DNA of 62,000 bases from Owenia fusiformis (GCA_903813345.2 CAIIXF020000007.1:17533564-17595563), one strand, 5' to 3'; positions 33,743 through 46,190 are shown, numbered from the stretch's first letter. A program made the numbers and translations. The notes: a model not told the origin generated them from the sequence alone.

Positions 33743-35340
33743 AGTGTGAGTTTAGAATGGATTGAGATCAATAATCGAAAAGAAAATTTTGTTTCAAAAA
33801 CATTATTAGTGTACATAGGTCTAGAATAAGGTAATAACTTATTACCAAAAACATTTTCACACTGTGAAAACTAGCCTTTATACAATTGTTGACCTCCCCA
33901 GAGGTCAACCGGCAAAATTGTATACCGAGACTGAAAAACCGAGAAACTACTGTTGAGACCGAAGGTCGAGGTCAACAGTAGTTTCAAGGTTTACAGTGAG
34001 GTATATGATTTTGACGGTTGACCGAATGGAGAGGGCTACAATTGTTTTGTTAGTCCGAAGAAACTAATAATACACAATATAGACGACAATCATCAATCGA
34101 CATTGCTTCATGTCACAATCTTTTCTCCGAACTACGACAGCAATATTTTTGTAGAAAATCTGAAGACAGTGGTAGCTAAACTCTCTATATTCGGCACATC
34201 ACGGCGTACTCATTAGTAAATTAATGTTGATTTTACGTTTCTATTTTTATTTATCACTTTCATCAACGTTTACAAAATGCCCGTCTACCATGTTTTTTCT
34301 GTAAATATTATGACGTCATGAAACCTTTTTTTAAAAGTAGCGGTCAACAGTACCTAGTAGCGGTCAACAGTATACAATTGTTGACCTCTCCAGAGGTCAA
34401 CCGGCAAAATTGTATACCCAGACTGTAAACCGAGAAACTACTGTTGACAGAGACCGAAGGTCGAGGTCAATAGTAGTTTCAAGGTTTACAGTCGAGGTAT
34501 ACGATTTTGACGGTTGACCGAATGGAGAAGTCTACAATTGTTTTGTTAGTCCGAAGAAACTAATAATACATATATAGAGAACAATCATCAATCATCAATC
34601 GGCATGGCTTCATTTTATAATCTTTTCTCCGAACCACGTCAGCAATATATTTGTTGGAAATCTGAAGACAGAGGTTGCTAAACTCTCTATATTCGGCACA
34701 TCACGGCGTACTCATTAGTAAATTAATGTTGATTTAGGTTTCTATTTGCATTTTTGCTAAACTTGCTCAAAATATCACTTTCATCAACGTTTACAAAATG
34801 TCAGTCTTCCATGTTTCTCTGTAAATATTATGACGTCATGAAACTTTTTTTTAAAGTAGCGGTCAACAGTATCTAGAAACGGTCAACAGTGCATATTGTT
34901 GACTGCTCATCAACCAATCAGAATCGAGTATTTTAGTTGAGGTACTAACAATACATATTGTTGACAGCTAATAAACCTATCAGAATCGAGTATTTCAGTT
35001 GAGGTACTAACAATATAAATTGTACAACAGCAAACTATTTTTTGAAATATACAAAGAATCATCTGATTAATTGATTTGAGTTAATGTTAACTTAGATGTA
35101 TTATAAATGCACCCATAGTACATGTCGAAAAGAAAAAGTTAGTCACGTGAAAATGCAATTTTGTTTCAAAAAAATTATTAGTGTGCATAAGTCTAGAATA
35201 AGGTAATAACTTATTACCAAAAACATTTTCACCCTGTGAAAACTAGCCTTTATACAATTGTTGTATGTACAGATGTGAAATTCGTCTAGTCAAAGATAGA
35301 TAGACATAGTCATAAAATAGCCAGAATTGTTAACCCATTA
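33743..35340. repeat. Nested direct repeats downstream of the methyltransferase
   Basis: A block of about 105 bp (GTCTAGAATAAGGTAATAAC through CTAGCCTTTATACAATTGTT) at 33785-33890 recurs at 35160-35267 in the same orientation. Between them, two 492-bp tandem copies begin at 33889 and 34381, with hairpins GTTGACCTCCCCAGAGGTC. Then two roughly 70-bp copies at 34896-35025 carry CAATCAGAATCGAGTATTT. No open frame spans the region. The flanking direct repeats look LTR-like in layout only. Confidence 0.75.
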
Positions 35341-38300
35341 ATGACAATGTCTCATATATGGGACGTTTTTATTTTTGTGTATGTTGGAAGATGGCAACAC
35401 TGATTCATTAGTACTTAATATTTCTTACAAAAGAAAAAAACATGTTTCACTGCAAGTTCAAGGTCACTTTGTAGCAGACATTTTTTGAAAGAAGGAGGGA
35501 AAGTATCGCAACAGATTTTTGACAGTAAATCATTTTTTTCGAGTAGTTTCTGCCTGTATAAAAATGAATGCATATGAAAGGCCAATGTATAATCTTTAAG
35601 AAAAATTCAAAGAATGGTTTCAAGATCAATTGGATTATCTCATAAGCCATGTTTAATCCACCCATCAACGAGCTTTTTTTCAAAATACAATCGTCATTTT
35701 CACCATTGTCCCTCATTTTTTTTACAATTTTCATGCAAAGTTACAATTTACTTGAACACATGTTTCATCACTTAAAATATATAAGGAACTCCTTCTGGAT
35801 TAGGATTATGATAATCCAATATAAGGGGATCCAATGGGGCTATGCTTTTAGTACAGCACACTCATATAAGATGTCATTAGTGTGCCATAAAGTTAGTTCA
35901 AAATGTTTTCATAAATGAATGGTTGGACTTGTTTGATCCCCTGCTGTGTGATCCCCTGTTTGATCAATGGAGCATAACCTCAGCATTTCCCAAACAATTC
36001 TGAATACTTGTCAAGTTGACTGTTTAATGTTTGAGTGCAGTTAAACCTGTGCATGTGTGTGTGTGTGTAAGTTGCTAAGCAATTCTAAATACCTCTCTTT
36101 ATGATAATTTCTATGATGCCCTTATCATAGAATTTACTTTGAACAGGTTTTCTGTATCTTGTTTATCAGTAATGATTCACGAGGTCTACAGTGCTATTAA
36201 AATCATAAATACAGTACAAGAATTTAGTACATCATACCTTTGCCAATAATTTTAGTAAGACAAGTATTTTGATCCATGTTCTGAAAAAACATTGGACATG
36301 TTTCTATATGATGATGTGTTATAACACACTTTCTTATTTGAGTAGATCTCCAGATTGATTATTCAAATAATGAAATGAAAGATGATATGCTAAGAATAAT
36401 TTTTGCATATTCATCAATTCAATTTTATCCTAAGAAAATGTTATGAGTGGCATACACTCTTACCTTAATGTTAGGGAGATTAAGCTTGCATATAAATTCG
36501 AAACGCTAACCTATGACCAATCGCCCATACAAATGCATCGCTAAATATTTTCCATTCACATTTAGTGAAAAACATTGCAAGCTTAAAGTCCCTTTTGAGA
36601 GTCTCTGAAATCCATAATTAATACCATTGAGTGTGTGGTGTATATTACCTTTATCATTATTTCTAAGATTTACAATAACATCTTTTTAGCAAAATGTCCG
36701 ATTTTCTTCCATATTAATGTGAACAAATATAAACAAACATAGAATGATTCTATTGCTTGAGCCAACAATTTCAGTTATTAGGGAGGTTAAGATCGCACTA
36801 TTTTGATGAACGTACACATGGAATGTGTAAACTTATGGTCCCCTATTCACGGTGTTATAGCATGACGGTTACGTCAAGGCGATTTGCAAAATTTTGGGGT
36901 AACGATAACAAAAAATGGTGGATGGGAAAGGCAGCATGTCCTCTTTCTTGCCTGTAGGCAATATTCACAGATAATATTTCCTTTTAAACCTTTTAAACAT
37001 TCGGTGACATATATATAGATGGTTATGAAGACTGGGTCAAATCTGCCAGGTGGTCTACAAGAAACAGAATGTAAACCTACCGACTGCATCCTCCTAAGCA
37101 GGTATCCAGAATCCGTACCTCCTTCTTCCCCCTGCTATAACCAATTTGGAGGCGCCCGATTAAACTGAATCACGTGATCTAATTATGCGCAATGACCTAC
37201 ACATGATTTCTGTCGCAGTGTTGCGACGGCCAATCAAATTGCGAGTTCTTATACGGGGAAATGCTAACTGCTTATCGCAGGGGGTAAAAAGAAAGAATAT
37301 ATTCTTGATTTTGAAGCCCTGTGATCGGAGGATGACCGACTGAGATATCAAAGTTTATAATTTTTGGTCCTGCCTCTATAAGGCAAGGAAAAAAACTGTC
37401 GCTTGCTTTATTAATGAAACCAATGAAAGTGTAAAAAATAGCAATGGAGAGGCAAAAGAAGATTTAGGATCAAGTACTGATGAAGATGACAAAATTAACA
37501 ACAATGAATCGGGGTTTCATATTTGAATCAGGTTCCCGTAAGCGTCCATCAATTTTTTATGTTACCGCAAATTCAAAATACATTATTATGGCTTGAGTAG
37601 AACATATTAGGTGGTTTCCAATGCTCAATTGGCTTTGTATGGTCGTATGTAGGTTACATATATACCACAAGGTTTTTAGGCAATGTAGACCATGCCCTAA
37701 CTACAAAAATAAAAAATTACTAAATTTTTGTGTAGTTTGAATTTCAAACTCGACAGTTTTTCTCTTATTTCAGAGGTGGCGTAACCGTCATGCTATAACA
37801 CCGTGCTATTGGCTATTCTCACACTGGCCTCTTTTAGCCTGATTGATATAATGCCAATTGATGTAATGGTCCCCAGTTAAACCAGTTGAGAGATGGACAA
37901 CATTACTGGGGGTCATAACAGTACTCGTTCACGTTCAAGTTCTGACACAAGTGTTTTACACAGGCTGTAGCCAGCTTTTACCAAGGGGTAGGAGCAGGTT
38001 TACCAAGGGCAAGGCTTTTGCCTAGGGAGGAACTTTTTGACAGTTTTGGCTAAAAAATCATGTGAAAAGTGCTCAGATTGGTGAGAAACTGCATCATTTT
38101 GAAAGAATCTCTTGGGGGAGCAGCAGCTCCCTTTATCTCTCCCTCTCTACCTGGCAAATTTTCACATTTTTTATATTTCTACTATTCATATTGACCAATC
38201 TCCATTCATGTCATTTTAACAGGTCCCTGTATTACTTTACACCAGTGTTTATTCAGTTTCACAATCTATTGTTTTGCCATGCCAATTTTACATGTTTGCA

Positions 38301-39612
38301 TGCTGAGTTTGTTTTATGTAATGTTTTTTGTTCCATATATGGTTTACACATTCACTCAATTGAGTTGGGGTGTTGCCCCATTACTAGTTCATGTTGCCTA
38401 GAGTTTGTGACTGTACATACACAAAGTATTTCAAATATATATTTTAGAAAACATTTTATATTTGATTGCCACACAAGGGTCTTCCACTCACCCATTACAT
38501 AAACAAAACATGAACTCTAATAAAAATGCCAACAATATTGCAAGGGAAACTTAATCTATAAATTGGACTTTGCCATATCACATGTATTAGTCCCGTGACC
38601 AGGGAAAGGGGAGGAGGGGGGAGGTTGAGAGACGACCCTCTCCCCTAGCCACATTTTCTGTCAACATCCTGCAATTTTTCACCACTTTAGTACTTTTCAA
38701 GTGATGTTCGGATGATGCTTTCATTTAATTGCTTGCACTAATGGTTTCTCTTGATTCCTTACAAATCAAAAATACATCCACATCAGGTGATCTAGTATTT
38801 TAGCACAGGACCCTGAAAGCTCTATTTGAGCTTGAAGTAGAAGTATTCATAGTATTACTGTTTGTATTATAAATCTCTATGGTTTTTCAATAGGCTAACT
38901 CAGTCAGTGAATGCAGGATTAAAACACAACACACATGAGTAATTCACCCACTATGCATGTTATTATTGAAAAACATTGCCATCTTTTACATCACTGCTAA
39001 ATTATTTTTGTAAACATGCATTTTAAGAGTTCATTTTTTCAAAAAAAACTCAAAAACAAACTTCATGGAGTTCCTTACATATTTTACGTGATGAAACATG
39101 TGTTCAAGTACAATGTAACTTTGCATAACATTTTTTTAAAAAAATGAAGGACGATGGTGAAAATGACGAATGTATTTTGAAAAAGCTTGTTGATGGGTGG
39201 ATTAAACATGGATTATAAGATAATCCAATTGATCTTGAAACTATTCTTTGAACTTTTCTTGAAGATTATAGATTCGCCTTTCGCAAACATTTACTTTTTA
39301 CGGCCAGAAACTACTCACAAAAAATTATCAACTGTCAAAAGTCTGTTGCGATACTTTCCCTGGTCCTTTTGCACATGAAGGGGCTTAATACCCCTCAAAA
39401 GAAATGTCACAGTCTAAGAATGAACACATATTCCAAGTAAGGATAATTTTAATATATTACTCAAACACTTTTGAAAGATTATCTAAAGAATGAAGTTCAA
39501 TCTTTGCTCTTTTCAATGGTGCCACCCATTATTGGCTGTGCTGAATTTTTTCTTAAATTTTTATTTGTTTTAATTTTGGTATCAAACGTCCCGTATATGG
39601 GACATAGGCACG
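35340..39612. mobile_element. 4.3-kb long inverted-repeat element
   Basis: The arms at about 35345-35790 and 39065-39610 are inverted copies; the outer ends are AATGTCTCATATATGGGAC and its relative GTCCCGTATATGGGACAT. Each arm encodes, pointing outwards, a related peptide: GENDDCILKK with GGLNMAYEIIQLILK on the left, GENDECILKK with GGLNMDYKIIQLILK on the right. The right arm has a 1-bp shift in the middle. A second inverted pair (CACGGTGTTATAGCATGACG) lies inside at 36849 and 37781. The rest of the interior is AT-rich. I do not recognise the peptide. Confidence 0.65.
37344..37526 (+). other. Acidic ORF at the centre of the 4.3-kb inverted-repeat element
   Basis: Sixty open codons end with KKTVACFINETNESVKNSNG, EAKEDLGSSTDEDDKINNNE and SGFHI, then stop. 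The acidic, Asn/Ser-rich composition is unlike translated AT-rich noise. No start codon or convincing acceptor was fixed. It shares only a loose KT(V/I)A...NET pattern with the candidate exon at 26870-26980. Confidence 0.25.
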
Positions 39613-39628
39613 AATGCCCATGGTCACT

Positions 39629-39775
39629 ATTGACGCCCACAGGGGGCCGATAGGATGCTTTTGGGGCCAAAGGGGGTCACTAGCATGCAATTGGAGGTGA
39701 TTGGGGGCCACTAGCATGCTTTTGAGGGACACTGGGGGCCACATGGTGCCACTAGGATGCTTTTTGGGGAAACAG
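39629..39775. repeat. Minisatellite of 30-40-bp units
   Basis: About five degenerate copies of GGGGGCCACTAGGATGCTTT. Isolated units recur at about 42440-42490 (GGGGGCCACTAGGATGTTTT) and weakly near 61700-61730. This suggests a dispersed minisatellite sequence. Confidence 0.8.
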
Positions 39776-39818
39776 AGGTCTAATAAAAGTAATAAAGGAA
39801 TTTTTCAAATAAGCCTTA

Positions 39819-39957
39819 TGCCTTGGTCACATTTGCTCCGATTTTCACAACGGTGCCCGGGCGATTGAGTATTTTGTTCAAAATTGAATACAATATTGAG
39901 CAAATCACTCAATCGGCTGGGCGCCGGCCGATGGATCGGAGCAAATGTGACCAGGCA
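39819..39957. mobile_element. 139-bp Harbinger-like MITE
   Basis: The terminal inverted repeats TGCCTTGGTCACATTTGCTC and GAGCAAATGTGACCAGGCA are nearly perfect over about 23 bp. TTA lies on both sides, a 3-bp duplication of the type used by PIF/Harbinger elements. There is no coding capacity. Confidence 0.75.
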
Positions 39958-40029
39958 TTAATTAAGCTGTTTCCTCCTGTAGATCCCCCAATTGTTTTGA
40001 TAAGTTTAAATGATAAAACATATATAAGG

Positions 40030-40150
40030 GTTATGTACTGGGAGGTTTTGGATACAGGGTTTATCCCAAGGGAAATATGTGTATCTCCCGAGGGACCACA
40101 TATACATTCCTGCGGGATAAACCCTGTATCCAAAACCGACCGTACATAAC
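40030..40150. repeat. Hairpin MITE with GGTTTTGGATACAGGG arms
   Basis: GTTTTGGATACAGGGTTTAT at left is perfectly complemented at right by ATAAACCCTGTATCCAAAAC, with CACATAT-type inner arms and a CTCCCGAGGG core. It resembles the hairpins at 190-302 and 14625-14720. It lies just upstream of a repeat (40150-40335) that also flanks the hAT-like MITE at 53655. Confidence 0.75.
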
Positions 40151-41500
40151 AGATGTATTTCTGAAAATACAATTGGTCAGAATGTACTAAAACCTGCTTG
40201 AAAAACATTGCAAGCTCTATTCCACACAATTTGGAAGCTTTTGAAATTCGCAGTCTAAGCAGCCTGTATATAATCATTGCATAGAAAACACTTCATGTAG
40301 TGTTTATAAGATGTATTGAGTTGACCAAAATACTCCTTTGTTTACTACATACTGGACTCCATACTTGCATCCTTGCATATATGTTACTGTACATATTGTA
40401 GAATTAGCCCATAAGAGCTTAGCAAAATAAACATCTTATACTATCAACGTTATAGACGGCTTGCCCAACCTTACAGGCAAACTATTATATACAAATTTGA
40501 AGATAAGACTGATTTTGTCACATTGAATTATGATAATAAGTAAATAACATTTTGTAATATTTTGCACGGGTATAACCATGCACAGTAGAATAATACACAG
40601 GTTACCCTAAATTGTAGAAACATGAATATGTTTCTAACTTATAATTAATTAATTCATATATCCCAAGGATTTCACCTGTTCCCTTCCTGACCAAACCTTG
40701 TTTTATTTTTGATTTTTACAATAAAATAAACTACTCTATCATTTTTATTTCCATTTATTGGCATTAGAACTCAAATGATCATTGGGAAAACAACGCTAAA
40801 CTTGCACACTGAAATAGGTATTCCAGCAGGCCTAGGAAAATATGGCTAGAAAAAGATGATACACCTAAGGGCTACAGGTGGACAAACTATTCCCCCTGAA
40901 AAGTTTTTTAAGGGTCAGATAACTAAATTCTTGATTGCATTGAAAAGCTTTGAATGCTAATTTTCAAGAATGGATGTATTACAAAAGAAGAAAATATGAA
41001 GAATTCATATCGTTTATTTCGAGTGATTATTTAGTGTCAAGTTTTGTCTCGAGTGACAGCATGTTACTGAATATCTCACCAAGTGACCTAATACAGTAGC
41101 TAAAATAAGCATACCGAAATATTATAATTGAGTATGATTCAGAGAAAGGGATTATACAGAGAGATTAGCAATTTATCTATTATCTTACAATTTAGCTCAA
41201 TTCTTGAATTTGAAGATCTACTGCTATATTGTTTAATATGCATTATAACAGATCGATTTGATGGTAAGAACTAGTATGTGATATGATTGATTTCACCTTT
41301 TTTGTCATCATTGCTAAGGAATATAATAATACCATTCTAATTAATGATAATTCACTTATTGTATTACTCCCGCTTGATACACATGTTGGAAGATATGCTT
41401 TTAAAATTAGTAAACCATTACCAAAACTATGATTACCCTGTAATAGTGAAAGGCACATTAAAATGAATTTCACCCCCTTCGATCTATTTTTACAGGTTTT
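40150..41500. other. Repeat copy then AT-rich spacer
   Basis: Positions 40150-40335 match the two flanks of the insertion at 53590-54140 (ACTAAAACCTGCTTGAAA and ATCATTGCATAGAAAA blocks). From 40335 to about 41500 the sequence is AT-rich and I see no gene or repeat. Confidence 0.5.
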
Positions 41501-41534
41501 TATGATTATTTCAGATTTTTCTATAGTTTGCGTA

Positions 41535-43080
41535 ACCAGGACGGTAAATTTTCTTCATTTTTTCATCAAACATTTTGTCTTACCAATATTTATTATATCT
41601 GTCAATTTTATCAAAATCGCGCCGCTAGGTTTGAAAATAATTCATATTATGTAGTTTTTCCCATTGAGCTCCATTATAAAAATGGAATTTTCAAACTTAA
41701 TATTTTAAAATTCTACGTGGTGAAAAGTTGCATATTGAGTAGTTAGTTAATGTTATGGTGTTCAAAATTCAAAACAAAAAGGAATAAAGAAAAAATGCCA
41801 CAGAGAAGTCTCAATAGAGTCTCTTTAATGTCGGTGAAGTAAACTGTCACCAGGACGGTGAATTTTCTTCATTTTTCTTCAAACATTTCGTTTTACCAAT
41901 ATTTATTATATCTGTCAATTTCAAGAAAATCGCGCCGCTACGTTTGAAAATAATCCAAATTATGTCATTGTTCCCATTGAGCTCCATTATAAAAATGAAA
42001 TTTTCAAACTTAATATTTTAACAGATGTATTTCATACCTACTGAGGTTCTAGGTACATCATACCTTATAAAGATCCCATCCCAAACACACTTAAGGTACT
42101 AGGCGTTTTATTGGACTTAAAGTTTGCGAGATTTTCAAATTTGAAAAAAGAAATTAAAAAAAAATTTAAAGAAAATGTGAAAATTTTGAAAAAAATTGAA
42201 AAAATGTGAAAAAACGTGAAAAATTTTTTTCAAAAAAATGTGAAAAAAATTGGAAAAAAAATCTGGAAAAAAAGTTTGAAAAAAAATTTTGAAAAAAAAT
42301 TGAAAAAAAAATTTCAGGAGCGAGACCGGGATGAATACAGCGTGTATCCATCCCGGTCCCTAGATACACTATATATTCCCGCTCGTTATGTACCTAGAAC
42401 CTCAGTAGGTATGAAATACATATATATTCATGCTTTTTTAATGGCCATAGGGGGCCACTAGGATGTTTTTGGCGGCCACTGGGGGCCTTACTATTGACTT
42501 TCAACAAACAGGGTAAATTAAAGTTAACGAGTACTTCAACTTTTGATGAAGGATAAAATAGCAAAGATTTTATGACAAGGCAAATGTTAGATCTATAAGA
42601 CATATATGTTGGCCTCCGAGTACATTATCAATTCAGCAGAGGAGATTGAATAGGCTAATCTTAATATTTTAAAAATTGAACCCTCCAAAGACTGTTTCAT
42701 GCCCACGTATGTGGATACGTGGTTAGTTACAAGGTTTTTATACAAAGCCCATTCACGGTGTTATAGCATGACAGTTACACCACTTGGATGGCTACGGTGA
42801 ATTTTCTTCATTTTTCTTCTAACATTTCGTCTTACCGATATTTATTATATCTGTCAATTTCAAGAAAATCGCGCCGCTACGTTTGAAAATAATCCAAATT
42901 ATGTCATTGTTCCCATTGAGCTCCATTATAAAAATGAAATTTTCAAACTTAATATTTTAAAATTCTACGTAGTGAAAAGTTGCATATTTAGTAGTTAGTT
43001 AATGTTATGGTGTAAAAAATCAAAACAAAAAGGAATAAAGAAAAAATGCCACGTAGAAGTCTCATTAACATCTCTTTAAG
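41535..43080. repeat. Three direct copies of a 170-290-bp repeat
   Basis: Copies at about 41535-41826, 41857-42021 and 42795-43079 share TATTTATTATATCTGTCAAT, AAATCGCGCCGCTA and CCATTGAGCTCCATTATAAA. The first and third continue through ATTCTACGTGGTGAAAAG-type sequence to TCTCTTTAA; the second is cut short where the MITE at 42024 begins. A CACGGTGTTATAGCATGAC block upstream of copy three also occurs at 36849 and, inverted, at 37781. Confidence 0.8.
42024..42421. mobile_element. MITE with purine-rich A-tract core
   Basis: The inverted ends TGTATTTCATACCTACTGAG and CTCAGTAGGTATGAAATACA bound about 400 bp. A second inverted pair sits inside (GACCGGGATGAATAC and GTATCCATCCCGGTC). The middle, 42135-42315, is almost purely purine on the plus strand: GAAAAAA units with occasional T. 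There is no coding capacity. Confidence 0.8.
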
Positions 43081-43108
43081 TTAAAGGGAACTTTTTACTA
43101 TACCCGCC

Positions 43109-43148
43109 ATGCTATCTGACCCGAACGAGCCACCTGGAGGTGAAACTG
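43109..43148 (+). other. Repeat-borne mini-exon copy MLSDPNEPPGGET
   Basis: ATG at 43109 follows CCCGCC and opens 13 codons to a GTAACT donor at 43149. It differs from 26626-26668 by synonymous and conservative changes and by one in-frame codon indel. This preservation across copies is the reason for listing it. The gene, if any, is not recognised. Confidence 0.35.
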
Positions 43149-43149
43149 G

Positions 43150-44050
43150 TAACTACCTTATCCTCTACAACATTGGGTGGTTGGACATCGACTTTTACAT
43201 AGATTTTAAGACTGATATTTCTTTGGATCTTATCAAAGCTTCCATTTACAAATTTCTATAAAGCGATAAGTGTTTATAGTTATATTTTATTTACGAGCGT
43301 GTATATTGACAATAAGGTATTTCACAAATATTTAGAATAGAGGAGTGTTCGTGATGACCTTATGAACTCACATTCAGTAAATGAATAGTAGAATATTCTA
43401 TAGCATATATTTTTGAAGAAAATAATATAACATTTATTTTCCAACGAATGAAGTTCGAGGGGATATAGAGAAGCCGTCCGTTCGTCCATCTGTTCGTGTG
43501 TCCGGGCGATAACTCAAATACCGGTGTAAAAGAGTAGGTGGTCCTATCAAATTTTGGTCCTACTCTCTATTGATTTATATGGTGACCTTACACAATTATT
43601 TTCCTTATTATTTATACACAGTCAGGGCCAGTAAGGGCCGTAAGGAAAGGGGGCCATAATCCCCAGGGGACCATAATTTGTTTTACACCGGTTCACGATT
43701 TTGATTTAAATTTTAAAGGCTTATACCTTATGAGTTTATGTTAATGAGTATGTTTCTTTATTTTCCTCTGTATTAAGGAGACCAGGAAATGATACAATCA
43801 AATTGCATTTTACTTAACAAGGAAAGCATACTACAGACATGAAATTTACAAAAATATTATTACGTATTTTAAAAAAATAAAAGTACCTAAAGCATAGATC
43901 TTAACGAGATTCTTGTACAGAATTTTTGAAGAACTTCTGTATGTCATATAGACCAGTGCAACATATGATTATGAAATCATCGTAAAGACTGTAATTTAAA
44001 CGAATGTACGGGCGACCCCTAAAATTGTATGTAAGAGTGCATCATCATTT
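43150..44050. other. AT-rich spacer
   Basis: I see no gene. A block at 43440-43700, with CCGTCCGTTCGTCCATCTG and AACTCAAATACCGG, looks like interspersed-repeat sequence. It relates loosely to the array at 44870-45340 through its CTCAAATACC motif. Confidence 0.4.
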
Positions 44051-44665
44051 AAAGGAATATTCCTTGCCAGACCCTTTCTCTCTTGATATGGTAGCTATAA
44101 TCATATATATAGTTTCCATATTTAGCAAAACATGGGAAAATGTTTTAATATGGTCAATATTGATCATTTAAAAATCTAGTGCTTATTTCCAGTGAGCTGC
44201 CATCTTTTAAGATTTCTTGCAGGAAGTGATGTCATCAACTCTCAACTTCTATAACCTTGCCCATAACAGTATAGGAAAGTAGCACAAAATCACTTCTAGA
44301 CAAGTGATCATTACTTTCTGTGCAAAAATATTTTCAGGGCTTGTCAACTTAGAATAAAAGAAGAGATTTTCAGAAGGATTAAATAAGATACAAAGTTGAA
44401 AAAGAATATTTAGCTGGTTTTGTAATTCTTAATAGCTCCTCACCCAATGCTATATGCAAAGTTGAGAGTCGATGACATCACTTCCTGTGTGAAATTTTAA
44501 AAGATGGCAGCTTACTGGAATTGAGCATCACATTTCTAAGTGATCAAATTTGACCATATCAAAACATTTTTGCGTGTTTTGCTAAACATGGCAAGCATAT
44601 ATATGGTTATAGCTACCATATGAGGAGAGAGATGGTTTGGCAAAGAATATACCTTTAAGTTAAAC
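44050..44665. mobile_element. 600-bp palindromic MITE
   Basis: The inverted ends are TTTAAAGGAATATTCCTTGC and GCAAAGAATATACCTTTAA. Several inner pairs converge on about 44355, including TGATATGGTAGCTATAA and AGTTGAGAGTCGATGACATC with its complement near 44230. The arms cover nearly the whole length. No open frame. Confidence 0.8.
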
Positions 44666-44869
44666 ATCTTTACACCTGTTTCTATTGGTGACAGATCGAT
44701 GAGTTTCTCAAAAAAGATATATGAAGTGCGAAACACTCACAATGAACATAATTTCAAATAATACTTTCACCCTTTGACGATGTTATTAAACAACCCTCGT
44801 ATAATTTGACAATTTTTTACAAAGATATAAGCGTATTCTTTTAAAAAAATTTTTTTGTGGAAATGTTAT

Positions 44870-45340
44870 CCTTGATATCTCAAATACCAGGGGACGAACT
44901 TGGTTCAAATTGTTTAGCCTGATGCCAAGGAAAAAGATTATTTGCTTAAGAAGAGATTTTCAAGATGGCAACTGAATTTCAAAATGGTCGCCATTTGTAA
45001 AAACGAAATCGTCGATAGCTCAAAAACCAGTGTATGTATTTGGTTCGTTTATAAGGGACAAGATGGCAGCTGAATTTCAAAATGGCCGCAAAAATGTAAT
45101 TTTTAATAACTCAAATGCCAGTGGATGGATTTGTTTCAGATTTTATACGTAGATGCCTAGAGATAAAGGAACTGTGGTTAAGAAGAAAATTTCAAGATGG
45201 CCACCATTTGTCGTTATAAAATGTTATCTTATTTAACCCCCGAAATCCCAGTTGACGGATTTGGTTCAAATTCTATATGCTGATACCCAGGGACAAGAGA
45301 GCTCTGCTGAGAAAAAAATTTCATGATGTCCGCCATTTAT
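44870..45340. repeat. Tandem array of about 130-bp units
   Basis: Three to four diverged copies share CTCAAATACCAG, a GGATTTGGTTCAAATT-type block, GATGCCAAGG, AAGAGATTTTCAAGATGG and AATGGTCGCCATTTGT. The array is noncoding, and units vary by indels. Confidence 0.75.
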
Positions 45341-46105
45341 CAAAACATGTTCTGTTCAGAGGAATTTGCTTTCATCTAACTGTACTGCTTTATATTATAA
45401 CAAACAATCCTGACAACTTGACTCTTTAGCTTGATATTGATACTTTTCCAACTTGACTCTTGCAAAAAGTTTCATTGAAAATATGTTCTTTCGTATCTTT
45501 TAGGTGACTTCGTGGGAAATTAGCCAATGGTGAAAGAAGTCCAAGACGCATTTTGGCTGATTCATCCCACTCAGGTGTTGTGTCCTAACTTATATGGCAT
45601 TATTTTAGCGTCTTTATTCGACATTTTCAATTTCATGTTCGAAATTTCAATTTTCTTGTTTGAATTTTCATTTATCAATTCAAACTTTTTAAGTTTTGTC
45701 CAATATTTTCAATTCTATGTTTGATAATCCAAATTTTTTGTTTGGTATTACACTTTTTAATTCAAACTTTAAAAGTTTCCATTCAATTTTAGTAATACTT
45801 TTTAAAAATAAATCTCCAGTGTTTGATATTTTAACTGATATTTTAACACATCTATCAAACTGCAAAAAAACAGCTACGAAAGAAAAAATCAAACACCAAA
45901 CACCAAAAATCAAGATGTCAAACACTGAAAAAATCGTTCATTGAAAGATCGATAATAGCTTTGATGTTCAATTTTTAGGATTCAAAAAGATTAAACTAAA
46001 AATTCCAAATATACTTCCTTCAAATTTCGATCCAATAGTTCAAACCAAAATGATAAAATGCTCGAACCAAATTATACAAAAGTTCGAGCTAAGAAATCAA
46101 CACCA
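45340..46105. other. Low-complexity AT-rich spacer
   Basis: A fragment of the 985-1440 repeat family lies at 45415-45510. From 45600 to 46050 the sequence is a low-complexity mix of TTCAATTT, TTCAAACTT and similar words. I see no gene. Confidence 0.5.
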
Positions 46106-46190
46106 CCCCGGGTGATCAATATCCTGTGTTCCGAATTTCGTTCCAGCAAGTCAGTGACCCGAGTTGTGTTTTTACTGAATCCCGATAAAT

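Noticed and set aside
33889-34400. TGACCT...AGGTCA hairpins as nuclear-receptor sites
   Set aside because: The orientation is everted with a 6-bp spacer and is explained by the hairpins of the tandem repeat. The evidence is much weaker than for the Z sites.
33785-35267. LTR retrotransposon
   Set aside because: The flanking 105-bp blocks lack evident TG...CA ends, primer-binding site and coding sequence.
38062-38502. 146-residue plus-strand open frame, hydrophobic and Phe/Cys/His-rich
   Set aside because: The composition is that of translated T-rich DNA. There are no motifs, no conserved copy and no promoter or splice evidence.
42166-42461. Lys-rich or Phe-rich open frames
   Set aside because: They translate the purine-rich core of a MITE.
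45527-45944. Overlapping open frames in AT-rich sequence
   Set aside because: Low-complexity TTCAATTT words translate to Phe/Ile-rich peptides on both strands, with no coding signal.
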